Origin: Ephydatia muelleri
Lineage: Eukaryota > Porifera > Demospongiae > Spongillida > Spongillidae
Reading direction: 5' to 3'
DNA length: 64,000 bases
NCBI GenBank assembly: GCA_013339895.1
Contig: JABACO010000001.1
Coordinates: 9,738,515 to 9,802,514 of the forward strand
The notes beneath the pieces were generated by a model, which saw only the letters and a list, made by a program, of their open reading frames with translations, did not search any database and was not told the origin of the DNA. Made by a program: the position numbers and the translations under genes. Below, in pieces: positions 41,840 through 56,880 of the stretch. Numbering within the stretch: position 1 is the stretch's first letter; the number at the start of each line of letters is the position of its first letter.

Positions 41840-42835
41840 AAGCCATTTAATTCAAATGCATAGCACAACTATGCTTATCATAAGCAATTTAATACCAATG
41901 CATTGCACAACTATGCTTATCATAAGCAATGCAATGCACAACTATGCTTATCACAAGCAATTTAATTCCAATGCATTAGAAGACTAAGCTTATCATTAGC
42001 AGTGTAATTCAAATGCATTGCACAACTATTCTTATCATAAGCATTGCAATGCACAACTATGCTTAACATAATCATTTCAATTCCAATGCATTGCACAACT
42101 ATGCTTATCATAAGCAATTTTATTCCAAATCATTGCACTACTATGCTTATCATTAGCAGTTTAATTCCATTGCATCGTACAACTATGCTTATCTTAAGCA
42201 ATGCAATACACAACTATGCTTATCACAAGGAATTTAATTCCAATGCATTGCACAACGATGCTTATCATAAGCAATTTATTCCAATGCATAGCACAACTAT
42301 GCTTATCATAAGCAATGCTATGCACAACTATGCTTATCACAAGCAATTTAATTACAATGCATTGCACAACGATGCTTATCATCAGCAATGCAATGCACAA
42401 CCATGCTTATCGTATCCAATGCATTGCACAACTATGCTTATCATTAGCATTTTAATTCCAATGCAACGCACAACCTTTCTTATCATCAGCAACTTAATTC
42501 CAACGCATTGCACAACGATGCTTATCATAAGCAATGCAATGCACAACTATGCTTATCATGAGCAAAGCTATCAAAGTGCATTGCACAACTATGGTTAACA
42601 TAAGCAACGCAATCAAAATGCATTGCACAACTATGCTTATCATAAGCATTTTAATTCCAATGCATTGCACCTACTTTGCTTATCATAAGCATTTCAATTC
42701 CAATGCAATGCACAACTTTGCTTATCATCAGCAATTTAATTCCAATGCATTGCACAACGTTGCTTATCATAAGCAATTTTATTTCAATGCATAACAATAT
42801 TAAGCATTTCATTAGCAGTGTAATTTAAATGCACT
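41840..42835. repeat. Satellite higher-order block B, copy 1
   Basis: About 1 kb whose variant order recurs at 46,370-47,300 (offset 4,462), in part at 49,600-50,450, and at 61,315-62,310 (offset 19,475). Diagnostic variants include AACATAATCATTTCAATTCC, CAACGCACAACCTTTCTTAT and AAGCTATCAAAGTGCATTGC. Confidence 0.8.
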
Positions 42836-45439
42836 GCACAACTATGCTTATCATAAGCATTTTAATTCCAATGCAATGCACAACTTTGCTTATCATCAGC
42901 AATTTAATTCCAATGCATTGCACAACGTTGCTTATCATAAGCAATTTTATTTCAATGCATAACAATATTAAGCATTTCATTAGCAGTGTAATTTAAATGC
43001 ACTGCACAACTATGCTTATCATAAACAATTCAATTCCAATGCATTGCACAACTATGCTTATCATAAGCAATGCAATGGACAACTATGCTTATCACAACCA
43101 TTGTAATTCCAATGAATTCCACAACTATGCTTATCATAAGCAACTTAATTCCAATGCATTGCACAACTAAACTTATCATAAGCAATACAATGCACAACTA
43201 TGCTTATCATAAGCAAAGCTATCAAAGTGCATTGCACATCTAAGGTTAACATAAGCAACGCAATCCAAATTCATTGCTCAACTATGCTTAACATAATCAT
43301 ATTAATTCCAATGCATTGCACAACTATGCTTATCATAAGCAATTTATTCCAATGCATAGCACAACGATGCTTATCATAAGCAATGCTATGCACAACTATG
43401 CTTATCACAAGCAATTTAATTCCAATGCATTGCACATTCATTCTTATTATTAGCAATGCAATGCACAACCATGCTTATCGTATCCAATGCATTGCACAAC
43501 AATGCTTAATATGAGCAATTTAATTCCAATGCATTGCACAACTATGCTCATTAAAAGCAATGCAATGCACAACTATGCTTATCATAAGCAATTAATTTCC
43601 ATTGCATTGCACAACGATGCTAATCGTAAGCAATGCAATGCACAACTATGCTTATCATAAGCATTGTAATGCACAACTATGCTTATCACAAGCATTGTAT
43701 TTCCAATGCATTGCACAACTATGCTTATCATAAGCAACTTAATTCCAATGCATTGCACAACGATGCTTATCTTAAGCAATGCAATGCACAACTATGCTTG
43801 TCAGTAGCAAAGCTATCAAAGTGCATTGCACAACTATGGTTAACATAAGCAACGCAATCAAAATGCAATGAACAACTATGCTTATCTTAAGCAATTTAAT
43901 TCCAATGCAATGTACAACTATGCTTATCATCAGCAATTTAATTCCAATGCAATGGACAACTATGCTTATCACAAGCAATTAAATTCCAATGCATTACAAG
44001 ACTAAGCTTATCATTAGCAGTGTAATTCAATTGCGTTGCACAACTATGCTTATCATAAGGAATTTTATTCCAATGCGTTGCACAACTATGCTTATCATAA
44101 GCAATGCAATGAACAACTATGCTTATCACAAGCATTGTAATTCCAATGCATTCCACAACTATCCTTATCATAAGCAACTTATTTCCAATGCATTGCACAA
44201 CTATGCTTACTATAAGCATTTTAATTCCAATGCAATGCACAACTTTGCTTATCATCAGCAATTTAGTTCCAATGCATTGCACAACTATGCTTATCACAAG
44301 CAATTTAATTCCAATGCATTGCACAACTATGCTTATCATAAGCAATGCAATGCACAACCATGCTTATCGTATCCAATGCATTGCACAACTATGCTTATCA
44401 TGAGCAATTTAATTCCAATGCATTGCACAACTATGCTTATCATAAGCAATTTAATTCCAATGCATTGCACAACGATGCTAATCGTAAGCAATGCTATGCA
44501 CAACAATGCTTATTATAAGCAATGCAATGCACAACTATGCTAGTCATTAGCAAACCTATCAAAGTGCATTGCACAACTATGGTTAACATAAGCAACGCAA
44601 TCAAAATGCATTGCACAACTATGCTTATCATAAGCAATTTAATTCCAATGCATAACAATATTAAGCATTTCATTAGCAGTGTAATTTAAATGCACTGCAC
44701 AACTATGCTTATCAAAAACAATTCAATTCCAATGCATTGCACAACTATGCTTATCATAAGCAATGCAATGCACAACTATGCTTATCACAAGCAATTTAAT
44801 TCCAATGCATTACAAGACTAAGCTTATCATTAGCAGTGTAATTCAAATGCATTGCACAACTAAGCTTATCATAAGCAACTTAATTTCAATTAATAGCACA
44901 ACTATGCTCATCATAAGCAATGCAATGCACAACTATGCTTATCATAAGCAATACCATGCACACCTATGCGCATTCATCTTAAGCAATGCAATGCACTAGT
45001 ATGCTTAACATAAGCAATTCAATTCCAATGCATTGCACAACTATGCTTATCATAAGCAATTTAATTCCAATGCATTGCACAACGATGCTAATCGTAAGCA
45101 ATGCTATGCACAACTATGCTTATCATAAGCAATGCAATGCACAACTATGCTTATCACAAGCATTGTATTTCCAATGCATTGCACAACTATGCTTATCATA
45201 AGCAACTTAATTCCAATGCATTGCACAACGATGCTTATCTTAAGCAATGCAATGCACAACTATGCTTATCATGAGCTAAACTATTAAAGTGCATTGCACA
45301 TCAATGATTAACATAAGCAACGCAATCAAAATGCATTGCACAACTATGCTTATCATAAGCATTTTAATTTCAATGCAATGCACAACTATGCTTATCATGA
45401 GCAAAACTATTAAAGTGCATTGCACATCAATGATTAACA

Positions 45440-46510
45440 TAAGCAATGCAATCAAAATGCATTGCACAACTATGCTTATCATAAGCATTTTAATTTCAAT
45501 GCAATGCACCTACTATGCTTATCATAAGCATTGTCATTCCAATGCAATGCACAACTTTGCTTATCATTAGCAATTTAGTTCCAATGCATTGCACAACTAT
45601 GCTTATCATAAGCAATTTAATTCCAATGCATTGCACAACGTTGCTTATCATTAGCAATTTTATTTCAATGCATTAGAATATTAAGCATTTCATTAGCAGT
45701 GTAATTCAAATGCCACTGCACAACTATGCTTATCATGAACAATTCAATTCCAATGCATAGCACAACGATGCTTATCATAAGCAATGCTATGCACAACTAT
45801 GCTTATCACAAGCAATTTAATTCCAATGCATTGCACAACTATGCTCATGATAAGCAATGCAATGCACAACTATGCGTATCATAAGCAATTTAATTCCAAT
45901 GCATTGCACAACGATGCTAATCGTAAGCAATGCAATGCACAACTATGCTTATCATGAGCAATGCAATGCACAACTATGCTTATCACAAGCATTGTATTTT
46001 CAATGCATTGCACAACTATGCTTATCATAAGCATTTTAATTCCAATGCATTGCACAACGATGCTTATTATAAGCAATGCAATACACAACTATGCTTATCA
46101 CAAGCAATTCAATTCCATTGCATTGCACAACGATGCTTATCATGAGCAATTTAGTTCCAATGCATTGCACAACTATGCTTATCATAAGCAATTTAATTCC
46201 AATGCATTGCACAACGTTGCTTATCATAAGCAATTTTATTTCAATGCATTAGAATATTAAGCATTTCATTAGCAGTGTAATTCAAATGCCACTGCACAAC
46301 TATGCCTATCATAAGCAATTTAATTACAATTAATAGCACAACTATGCTTATCATGAGCAATGCAATGCACAACTATGCTTATCATAAGCAATGCAATGCA
46401 CAACTATGCTTATCACAAGCAATTTAATTCCAATGCATTAGAAGACTAAGCTTATCATTAGCAGTGTAATTCAAATGCATTGCACAACTATTCTTATCAT
46501 AAGCATTGCA
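45440..46510. repeat. Satellite higher-order block C, copy 1
   Basis: About 1.07 kb that recurs almost unchanged at 47,546-48,616, offset exactly 2,106 bp (e.g. 45,716 against 47,822; 45,930 against 48,036). The identity ends at the unit following 46,503/48,609. Confidence 0.85.
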
Positions 46511-49420
46511 ATGCACAACTATGCTTAACATAATCATTTCAATTCCAATGCATTGCACAACTATGCTTATCATAAGCAATTTTATTCCAAATCTTTGCAC
46601 TACTATGCTTATCATTAGCAGTTTAATTCCATTGCATTGTACAACTATGCTTATCTTAAGCAATGCAATACACAACTATGCTTATCACAAGGAATTTAAT
46701 TCCAATGCAGTGCACAACGATGCTTATCATAAGCAATTTATTCCAATGCATAGCACAACTATGCTTATCATAAGCAATGCTATGCACAACTATGCTTATC
46801 ACAAGCAATTTAATTACAATGCATTGCACAACGATGCTTATCATCAGCAATGCAATGCACAACCATGCTTATCGTATCCAATGCATTGCACAACTATGCT
46901 TATCATTAGCATTTTAATTCCAATGCAACGCACAACCTTTCTTTTCATCAGCAACTTAATTCCAATGCATTGCACAACGATGCTTATCATAAGCAATGCA
47001 ATGCACAACTATGCTTATCATGAGCAAAGCTATCAAAGTGCATTGCACAACTATGGTTAACATAAGCAACGCAATCAAAATGCATTGCACAACTATGCTT
47101 ATCATAAGCATTTTAATTCCAATGCATTGCACCTACTTTGCTTATCATAAGCATTTTAATTCCAATGCAATGCACAACTTTGCTTATCATCAGCAATTTA
47201 ATTCCAATGCATTGCACAACGTTGCTTATCATAAGCAATTTTATTTCAATGCATAACAATATTAAGCATTTCATTAGCAGTGTAATTTAAATGCACTGCA
47301 CAACTATGCTTATCATAAACAATTCAATTCCAATGCATTGCACAACTATGCTCATCATAAGCAATGCAATGGACAACTATGCTTATCACAACCATTGTAA
47401 TTCCAATGCATTCCACAACTATGCTTATCGTAAGCAACTTAATTCCAATGCATTGCACAACTAAACTTATCATAAGCAATACAATGCACAACTATGCTTA
47501 TCATAAGCAAAGCTATCAAAGTGCATTGCACATCTAAGGTTAACATAAGCAACGCAATCAAAATGCATTGCACAACTATGCTTATCATAAGCATTTTAAT
47601 TTCAATGCAATGCACCTACTATGCTTATCATAAGCATTTTAATTCCAATGCAATGCACAACTTTGCTTATCATCAGCAATTTAGTTCCAATGCATTGCAC
47701 AACTATGCTTATCATAAGCAATTTAATTCCAATGCATTGCACAACGTTGATTATCATTAGCAATTCTATTTCAATGCATTAGAATATTAAGCATTTCATT
47801 AGCAGTGTAATTCAAATGCCACTGCACAACTATGCTTATCATGAACAATTCAATTCCAATGCATTGCACAACGATGCTTATCATAAGCAATGCTATGCAC
47901 AACTATGCTTATCACAAGCAATTTAATTCCAATGCATTGCACAACTATGCTCATGATAAGCAATGCAATGCACAACTATGCGTATCATAAGCAATTTAAT
48001 TCCAATGCATTGCACAACGATGCTAATCGTAAGCAATGCAATGCACAACTATGCTTATCATGAGCAATGCAATGCACAACTATGCTTATCACAAGCATTG
48101 TATTTTCAATGCATTGCACAACTATGCTTATCATAAGCATTTTAATTCCAATGCATTGCACAACGATGCTTATTATAAGCAATGCAATACACAACTATGC
48201 TTATCACAAGCAATTCAATTCCATTGCATTGCACAACGATGCTTATCATGAGCAATTTAGTTCCAATGCATTGCACAACTATGCTTATCATAAGCAATTT
48301 AATTCCAATGCATTGAACAACGTTGCTTATCATAAGCAATTTTATTTCAATGCATTAGAATATTAAGCATTTCATTAGCAGTGTAATTCAAATGCCACTG
48401 CACAACTATGCCTATCATAAGCAATTTAATTACAATTAATAGCACAACTATGCTTATCATGAGCAATGCAATGCACAACTATGCTTATCATAAGCAATGC
48501 AATGCACAACTATGCTTATCACAAGCAATTTAATTCCAATGCATTAGAAGACTAAGCTTATCATTAGCAGTGTAATTCAAATGCATTGCACAACTATTCT
48601 TATCATAAGCATTTTAATTCCAATGCATTGCACAACGATGCTTATCATAAGCAATTTATTCCAATGAATAGCACAACTATGCATAATGCTATGCACAACT
48701 ATGCTTATCACAAGCAATTCAATTCCATTGCATTGCACAACTATGCTTATCATAAGCAATGCAATGCACAACCATGCGTATCGTATCCAATGCATTGCAC
48801 AACTATGCTTATCATGAGCAATATAGTTCCAATGCATTGCACAACTATGCTTATCATAAGCAATTTAATTCCAATGCATTGCACAACGTTGCTTATCATA
48901 AGCAATTTTATTTCAATGCATTAGAATATTAAGCATTTCATTAGCAGTGTAATTCAAATGCCACTGCACAACTATGCTTATCATAAACAATTCAATTCCA
49001 ATGCATTGCACAACTATGCTTATCATAAGCAATGCAATGCACAACTATGCTTATCACAAGTAATTTAATTTCCAATGCATTACAAGACTAAGCTTATTAT
49101 TAGCAGTGTAATTCAAATGCATTGCACAACTATGCTTATCATAAGCAATTTAATTCCAAATAATAGCACAACTATGCTTATCATGAGCAATGCAATGCAC
49201 AACTATGCTTATAATAAGCAATTTAATTCCAAGGCAATGCACAACTATGCGTATCATAAGCAATGCAATGCACAACTATGCTTATCATAAGCAATTTAAT
49301 TCCAATGCATTGCACAACGTTGCTTATCATAAGCAATATTATTTCAATGCATTACAATAGTAAGCATTTCTTAGCAGTGTAATTCAAATGCCACTGCACA
49401 ACTATGCTTATCATAAACAA
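46370..49420. repeat. Satellite segment duplicated at 61,383-64,000
   Basis: Matches the right end of the window at an offset of 15,013 bp up to about 48,120. It then matches at 14,540 bp from about 48,600 on, so the right-hand copy lacks 473 bp. Confidence 0.75.
47546..48616. repeat. Satellite higher-order block C, copy 2
   Basis: Second copy of block C, 2,106 bp to the right of copy 1. Block B copy 2 lies between the two. Confidence 0.85.
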
Positions 49421-52400
49421 TTCAATTCCAATGCATTGCACAACGATGCTTATCATAAGCAATGCAATGCACAACTATGCTTATCATAACCAATTTAATT
49501 CCAATGCATAGCACAACTAAGCTTATCATGAGCAATGCAATGCACAACTATGCTTATCATAAGCCATTAAATTCAAATGCATAGCACAACTATGCTTATC
49601 AGAAGCAATTTAATACCAATGCATTGCACAACTATGCTTATCATAAGCAATGCAATGCACAACTATGCTTATCACAAGCAATTTAATTCCAATGCATTAG
49701 AAGACTAAGCTTATCATTAGCAGTGTAATTCCAATGCATTGCACAACTATGCTTATCATAAGCATTGCAATGCACAACTATGCTTAACATAATCATTTCA
49801 ATTCCAATGCATTGCACAACTATGCTAATCATAAGCAATTTTATTCCAAATCATTGCACTACTATGCTTATCATTAGCAGTTTAATTCCATTGCATTGTA
49901 CAACCATGCTTATCATAAGCAATGCAATACACAACTATGCTTATCACAAGCAATTTAATTCCAATGCATTGCACAACGATGCTTATCATAAGCAATTTAT
50001 TCCAATGCATAGCACAACGATGCTTATCATAAGCAATTTATTCCAATGCATAGCACAACTATGCTTATCATAAGCAATGCTATGCACAACTATGCTTATC
50101 ACAAGCAATTTAATTACAATGCATTGCACAACGATGTTTATCATAAGCAATGCAATGCACAACCATGCTTATCGTATCCAATGCATTGCACAACTATGCT
50201 TATCATTAGCATTTTAATTCCAATGCAACGCACAACATTTCTTATCATCAGCAACTTAATTCCAATGCATTGCACAACGAAGCTTATCATAAGCAATGCA
50301 ATGCAAAACTATGCTTATCATGAGCAAAGCTATCAAAGTGCATTGCACAACTATGGTTAACATAAGCAACGCAATCAAAATGCATTGCACAACTATGCTT
50401 ATCATAAGCATTTTAATTCCAATGCATTGCACAACTATGCTTATCATAAGCAACTTAATTTCAATGCATTGCACAACGATGCTTATCATAAGCAATGCAA
50501 TGCACAACTATGCTAGTCATTAGCAAAGCTATCAAAGTGCATTGCACAACTATGGTTAACATAAGCAACGCAATTAAAATGCATTGCACAACTATGCTAT
50601 TCATAAGCAATTTAATTCCTATGCATAACAATATTAAGCATTTCATTAGCAGTGTAATTTAAATGCACTGCACAACTATGCTTATCAAAAACAAATCAAT
50701 TCCAATGCATTGCACAACTATGCTTATCATAAGCAATGCAATGCACAACAATGCTTATCACAAGCAATTTAATTCCAATGCATTACAAGACTAAGCTTAT
50801 CATTAGCAGTGTAATTCAAATGCATTGCACAACTATGCTTATCATAAGCAACTTAAATTCCAATTAATAGCACAACTATGCTCATCATGAGCAATGCAAT
50901 GCACAACTATGCTGATCATAAGCAATACCATGCACACCTATGCGCATTTATCTTAAGCAATGCAATGCACTAGTATGCTTAACATGAGCAATTCAATTCC
51001 ATTGCATGGCACAACTAGCTTATCAAAAGCAATTTAATTCCAATGCATTGCACAACTATGCTTATCATAAGCAATTTAATTCCAATGCATTGCACAACTA
51101 TGCTTATCATAAGCAATTTAATTCCAATGCATTGCACAACGATGCTAATCGTAAGCAATGCTATGCACAACTATGCTTATCATAAGCAATGCAATGCACA
51201 ACTATGCTTATCACAAGCATTGTATTTCCAATGCATTGCACAACTATGCTTATCATAAGCATCTTAATTCCAATGCATTGCACAACGATGCTGATCATCA
51301 GCAATGCAATGCACAACTATGCTTATCATGAGCAAAACTATTAAAGTGCATTGCACATCAATGATTAACATAAGCAACGCAATCAAAATGCATTGCATAA
51401 CTATGCTTATCATAAGCATTTTAATTTCAATGCAATGCACCGACTATGCTTATCATAAGCATTTTAATTCCAATGCAATGCACAACTTTGTTTATCATCA
51501 GCAATTTAGTTCCAATGCATTGCACAACTATGCTTATCATAAGCAATTTAATTCCAATGCATTGCACAATGTTGCTTATCATTAGCAATTTTATTTCAAT
51601 GCATTAGAATATTAAGCATTTCATTAGCAGTGTAATTCAAATGCCACTGCACACTATGCTTATCATAAACAATTCAATTCCAATGCATTGCACAACGATG
51701 CTTATCATAAGCAATGCAATGTACAACTATGTTTATCACAAGTAATTTAAATCCAATGCATTACAAGACTAAGCTTATTATTAGCAGTGTAATTCAAATG
51801 CATTGCACAACTATGCTTATCATAAGCAATTTAATTCCAATTAATAGCACAACTATGCTTATCATGAGCAATGCAATGCACAACTATGCTTATCATAAGC
51901 AATTTAATTCCAATGCATAGCACAACAATGCTTATCATAAGCAATACAATGCACACCTATGCCTATCTTAAGCAATGCAATGCACAAGTATGCTTAACAT
52001 AAGCAATTCAATTCCATTGCATAGCACAACTATGCTTATCAAAAGCAATTTAATTCCAATGCATTGCACAACTATGCTTATCATCAGCAATGCAATGCAC
52101 AACTATGCTTATCACAAGTAATTTAATTCCAATGCATTAGAAGACTAAACTTATCATTAGCAGTGCATTTCAAATGCATTGCACAACTATGCTTATCACA
52201 AGCAATTTAATTCCAATGCATTGCACAACTATGCGTATCATAAGCAATGCAATGAACAACTATGCTTATCACAAGCATTGTAATTCCAATGCATTCCACA
52301 ACTATGCTAATCATAAGACACTTAATTCCATTGCATTGCACTACTATGCTTATCATAAGCAATGCAATGCACAACTATACTTATCACAAGCAATTTAATT

Positions 52401-55199
52401 CCAATTCATTACACGACTAAGCTTATCATTAGCAGTGTAATTCAATTGCATTGCACGACTATGCTTATCATTAGCAATTTTATTCCAATGCATAGCACAA
52501 CTATGCTTATCATAAGCAATGCAATGCACAACTATGCTTATCACAAGCATTGTATTTCCAATGCATTGCACAACTATGCTTATCATAAGCATCTTAATTC
52601 CAATGCATTGCACAACGATGCTGATCATCAGCAATGCAATGCACAACTATGCTTATCACAGGCATTGTATTTCCAATGCATTGCTCAACTATGCTTATCA
52701 TAAGCAATTTAATTCCAATGCATTGTACAACGTTGCTTATCATAAGCAATTTTATTTCAATGCATAACAATATTAAGCATTTCATTTGCAGTGTACAGAA
52801 TTTAAATGCACTGCACAACTATGCTTATCATAAGCAATGCAATGCACAACTATGCTTATCACAAGCATTGTATTTCCAATGCATTGCACAACTAAGCTTA
52901 TCATAAGCAACTTAATTCCAATGCATTGCACAACGATGCTGATCATAAGCAATGCAATGCACAACTATGCTTGTCATGAGCAAAGCTATCAAAGTGCATC
53001 GCACAACTATGGTTAACATAAGCAACGCAATCAAAATGCATTGCACAACTATGCTTATCATAAGCATTTTAATTCCAAAGCATTGCACCTACCATGCTTA
53101 TCTTAAGCAATTTAATTCCAATTAATAGCACAACTATGCTTATCATGAGCAATGCAATGCACAACTATGCTTATCATAAGCAATTTAATTCCAATGCATA
53201 GCACAACAATGCTTATCATAAGCAATACAATGCACACCTATGCCTATCTTAAGCAATGCAATGCACAAGTATGCTTAACATAAGCAATTCAATTCCATTG
53301 CATAGCACAACTATGCTTATCAAAAGCAATTTAATTCCAATGCATTGCACAACTATGCTTATCATCAGCAATGCAATGCACAACTATGCTTATCACAAGT
53401 AATTTAACTCCAATGCATTAGAAGACTAAACTTATCATTAGCAGTGTATTTCAATAGCATTGCACAACTATGCTTATCATAAGCAATTTAATTCCAATGC
53501 ATTGCACAACTATGCTTATCATAAGCAATGCAATGAACAACTATGCTTATCACAAGCATTGTAATTCCAATGCATTCCACAACTATGCTAATCATAAGAC
53601 AATTCCATTGCATTGCACTACTATGCTTATCATAAGCAATGCAATGCACAACTATGCCTATCTTAAGCAATGCAATGCACAAGTATGCTTAACATAAGCA
53701 ATTCATTTCCATTGCATAGCACAACTATGCTTATCAAAAGCAATTTAATTCCAATGCATTGCACAACTATGCTTATCATCAGCAATGCAATGCACAACTA
53801 TGCTTATCACAAGTAATTTAACTCCAATGCATTAGAAGACTAAACTTATCATTAGCAGTGTATTTCAAATGCATTGCACAACTATGCTTATCATAAGCAA
53901 TTTAATTCCAATGCATTCCACAACTATGCTTATCATAAGCAACTTAATTCCAATGCATTGCACAACTATGCTTATCATAAGCACAACTATACTTATCACA
54001 AACACAATTATACTTATCACAAGCAATTCAATTCCAATGCATTGCACAACGATGCTTATTGTAAGCAATTTATTCCAATGCATAGCACAACTATGCTTAT
54101 CATAAGCAATGCTATGCACAACTTTGCTTATCATCAGCAATTTAATTCCAATGCATTGCTCAACTATGCTTATCATAAGCAATTTAATTCCAATGCATTG
54201 TACAACGTTGCTTATCATAAGCAATTTTATTTCAATGCATAACAATATTAAGCATTTCATTAGCAGTGTACAGAATTTAAATGCACTGCACAACTATGCT
54301 TATCATAAGCAATGCAATGCACAACTATGCTTATCACAAGCATTGTATTTCCAATGCATTGCACAACTAAGCTTATCATAAGCAACTTAATTCCAATGCA
54401 TTGCACAACGATGCTTATCATAAGCAATGCAATGCACACCTATGCTTTCATAAGCAATGCAATGCACAACTATGCTTATTGTAAGCAATTTAATTCCAAT
54501 GCATTGCACAACAATGCTTATCATAAGCAATTTAATTCCAATGCATTGCACAACTATGCTTATCATAAGCATATCAATACCAATGCATTGCACAACTATG
54601 TTTATCATAAGCAATTTCATTTCAATGTATTGCACAACTATGCTTATCATAAGCAAATCAATACCAATGCATTGCACAACTATGCTTAATATAAGCAACG
54701 CAATCCTAATGAATTTGAGAACTATTATTATTAGCAATTCAATTCCAATGCATTGCACAACTTTGCTCATTGCAAAAAATACCAATGCATTGCAGAACTA
54801 TGCTTATCATTAGCAATTCAAATCCAATGCGTTGCATAACTATGCTTATCGTAAGCAATTTAATTCAATTGCATTGCACACTTATGCGATCATAAGCAAA
54901 GCAATCCCAATGCATTGTACAACTATGCTTATCATAAGCAGTTTAGTTCCAATGCATTGCACAACTATGCTTATCATAAGCAATTTAATTTGAATGCATT
55001 GCACAACTAATGCTTATCATAAGCAATTTAATTCCAATGCATTGCTAAACTATGCTTAAAATAAGCAACGCAATCCTAATGAATTAGAGAACTATTCTGA
55101 TCATTAGCAATTAAATTCCAATGCATTGCACAATTATGCTTATCATAAGCTAAGCATTACCAATGCATTGCAGAACGATGCTTAAGATTAGCTATTCAA

Positions 55200-56880
55200 T
55201 TCCAATGCACAACTATGCTTATCACAAGCAATTTATTTCCATTGCATTGCACAACTATGCTTGTCATTTGCAATGCAATGCACATCCATGCTTATCGTAT
55301 CCAATGCATTGCACAACTATGCTTATCATAAGCATTTTAATTACAATACATTGCACTACTATGCTTATCATTAGCAGTTTAAATCCAATGCATTGCACAA
55401 CTATGCTTATAAGCAATGCAATGCACAAATATGCTTATCACAAGCAATTTAATTCCAATGCATTGCACAACGATGCTTATCATAAGCAATTTATTCCAAT
55501 GCATAGCACAATTATGCTTATCATAAGCAATGCTATGCACAACTATGCTTATCACAAGCAATTTATTTCCAATGCATTGCACAACTATGCTTATCATAAG
55601 CAATGCAATGCACAACTATGCTTATCACAAGCAATTTGATTCCAATGCATTGCACAACGATGCTTATAATAAGCAATGAATACACAATTATGCTTATCAC
55701 GAGCAATTCAATTCCAATGCATTGCACAACGATGTTAATCATAAGCAATGCTATGCACAACTATGCTTATCACAAGCAATTTAATTCCAATGCATTGCAC
55801 AACTATGCTCATGATAAGCAATGCAATGCACAACTATGCGTATCATAAGCAATTTAATTCCAATGCATTGCACAACGATGCTAATCGTAAGCAATGCAAT
55901 GCACAACTATGCTTATCATGAGCAATGCAATGCACAACTATGCTTATCACAAGCATTGTATTGTCAATGCATTGCACAACTATGCTTATCACTAGCATTG
56001 TATTTTCAATGCATTGCACAACTATGCTTATCATAAGCAACTTAATTCCAATGCATTGCACAACGATGCTTATCATAAGCAATGCAATGCACAACTATGC
56101 TAGTCATTAGCAAAGCTATCAAAGTGCATTGCACAACTATGGTTAACATACGCAACGCAATCAAAATGCATTGCACAAACTATGCTTATCATAAGCAATT
56201 TAATTCCAATGCATAACAATATTAAGCATTTCATTAGCAGTGTAATTTAAATGCACTGCACAACTATGCTTATCAAAAACAATTCAATTCCAATGCATTG
56301 CACAACTATGCTTATCATAAGCAATGCAATGCACAACTATGCTTATCACAAGCAATATAATTCCAATGCATTACAAGACTAAGCTTATCATTAGCAGTGT
56401 AATTCAAATGCATTGCACAACTATGCTTATCATAAGCAATTTAATTCCAATTAATAGCACAACTATGCTCATCATGAGCAATGCAATGCACAACTATGCT
56501 TATCATAAGCAATTTAATTCCAATGCATAGCACAACTATGCTTATCATAAGCAATACCATGCACACCTATGCGCATTTATCTTAAGCAATGCAATGCACT
56601 AGTATGCTTAACATAAGCAATTCAATTCCCTTGCATAGCACAACTAGCTTATCAAAAGCAATTTAATTCCAATGCATTGCACAACTATGCTTATCATAAG
56701 CAATTTAATTCCAATGCATTGCACAACGATGCTAATCGTAAGCAATGCTATGCACAACTATGTTTATCATAAGCAATGCAATGCACAACTATGCTTATCA
56801 CAAGCATTGTATTTCCAATGCTTTGCACAACTATGCTTATCATAAGCAACTTAATTGCAATGCATTGCACAACGATGCTT
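55200..56880. repeat. Satellite higher-order block D, copy 1
   Basis: Matches 59,640-61,280. The offset is 4,441-4,442 bp up to about 55,970 and 4,400 bp after about 56,020. Copy 1 therefore holds one extra 42-bp unit (TCACTAGCATTGTATTTTCA region near 55,990). Confidence 0.8.
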
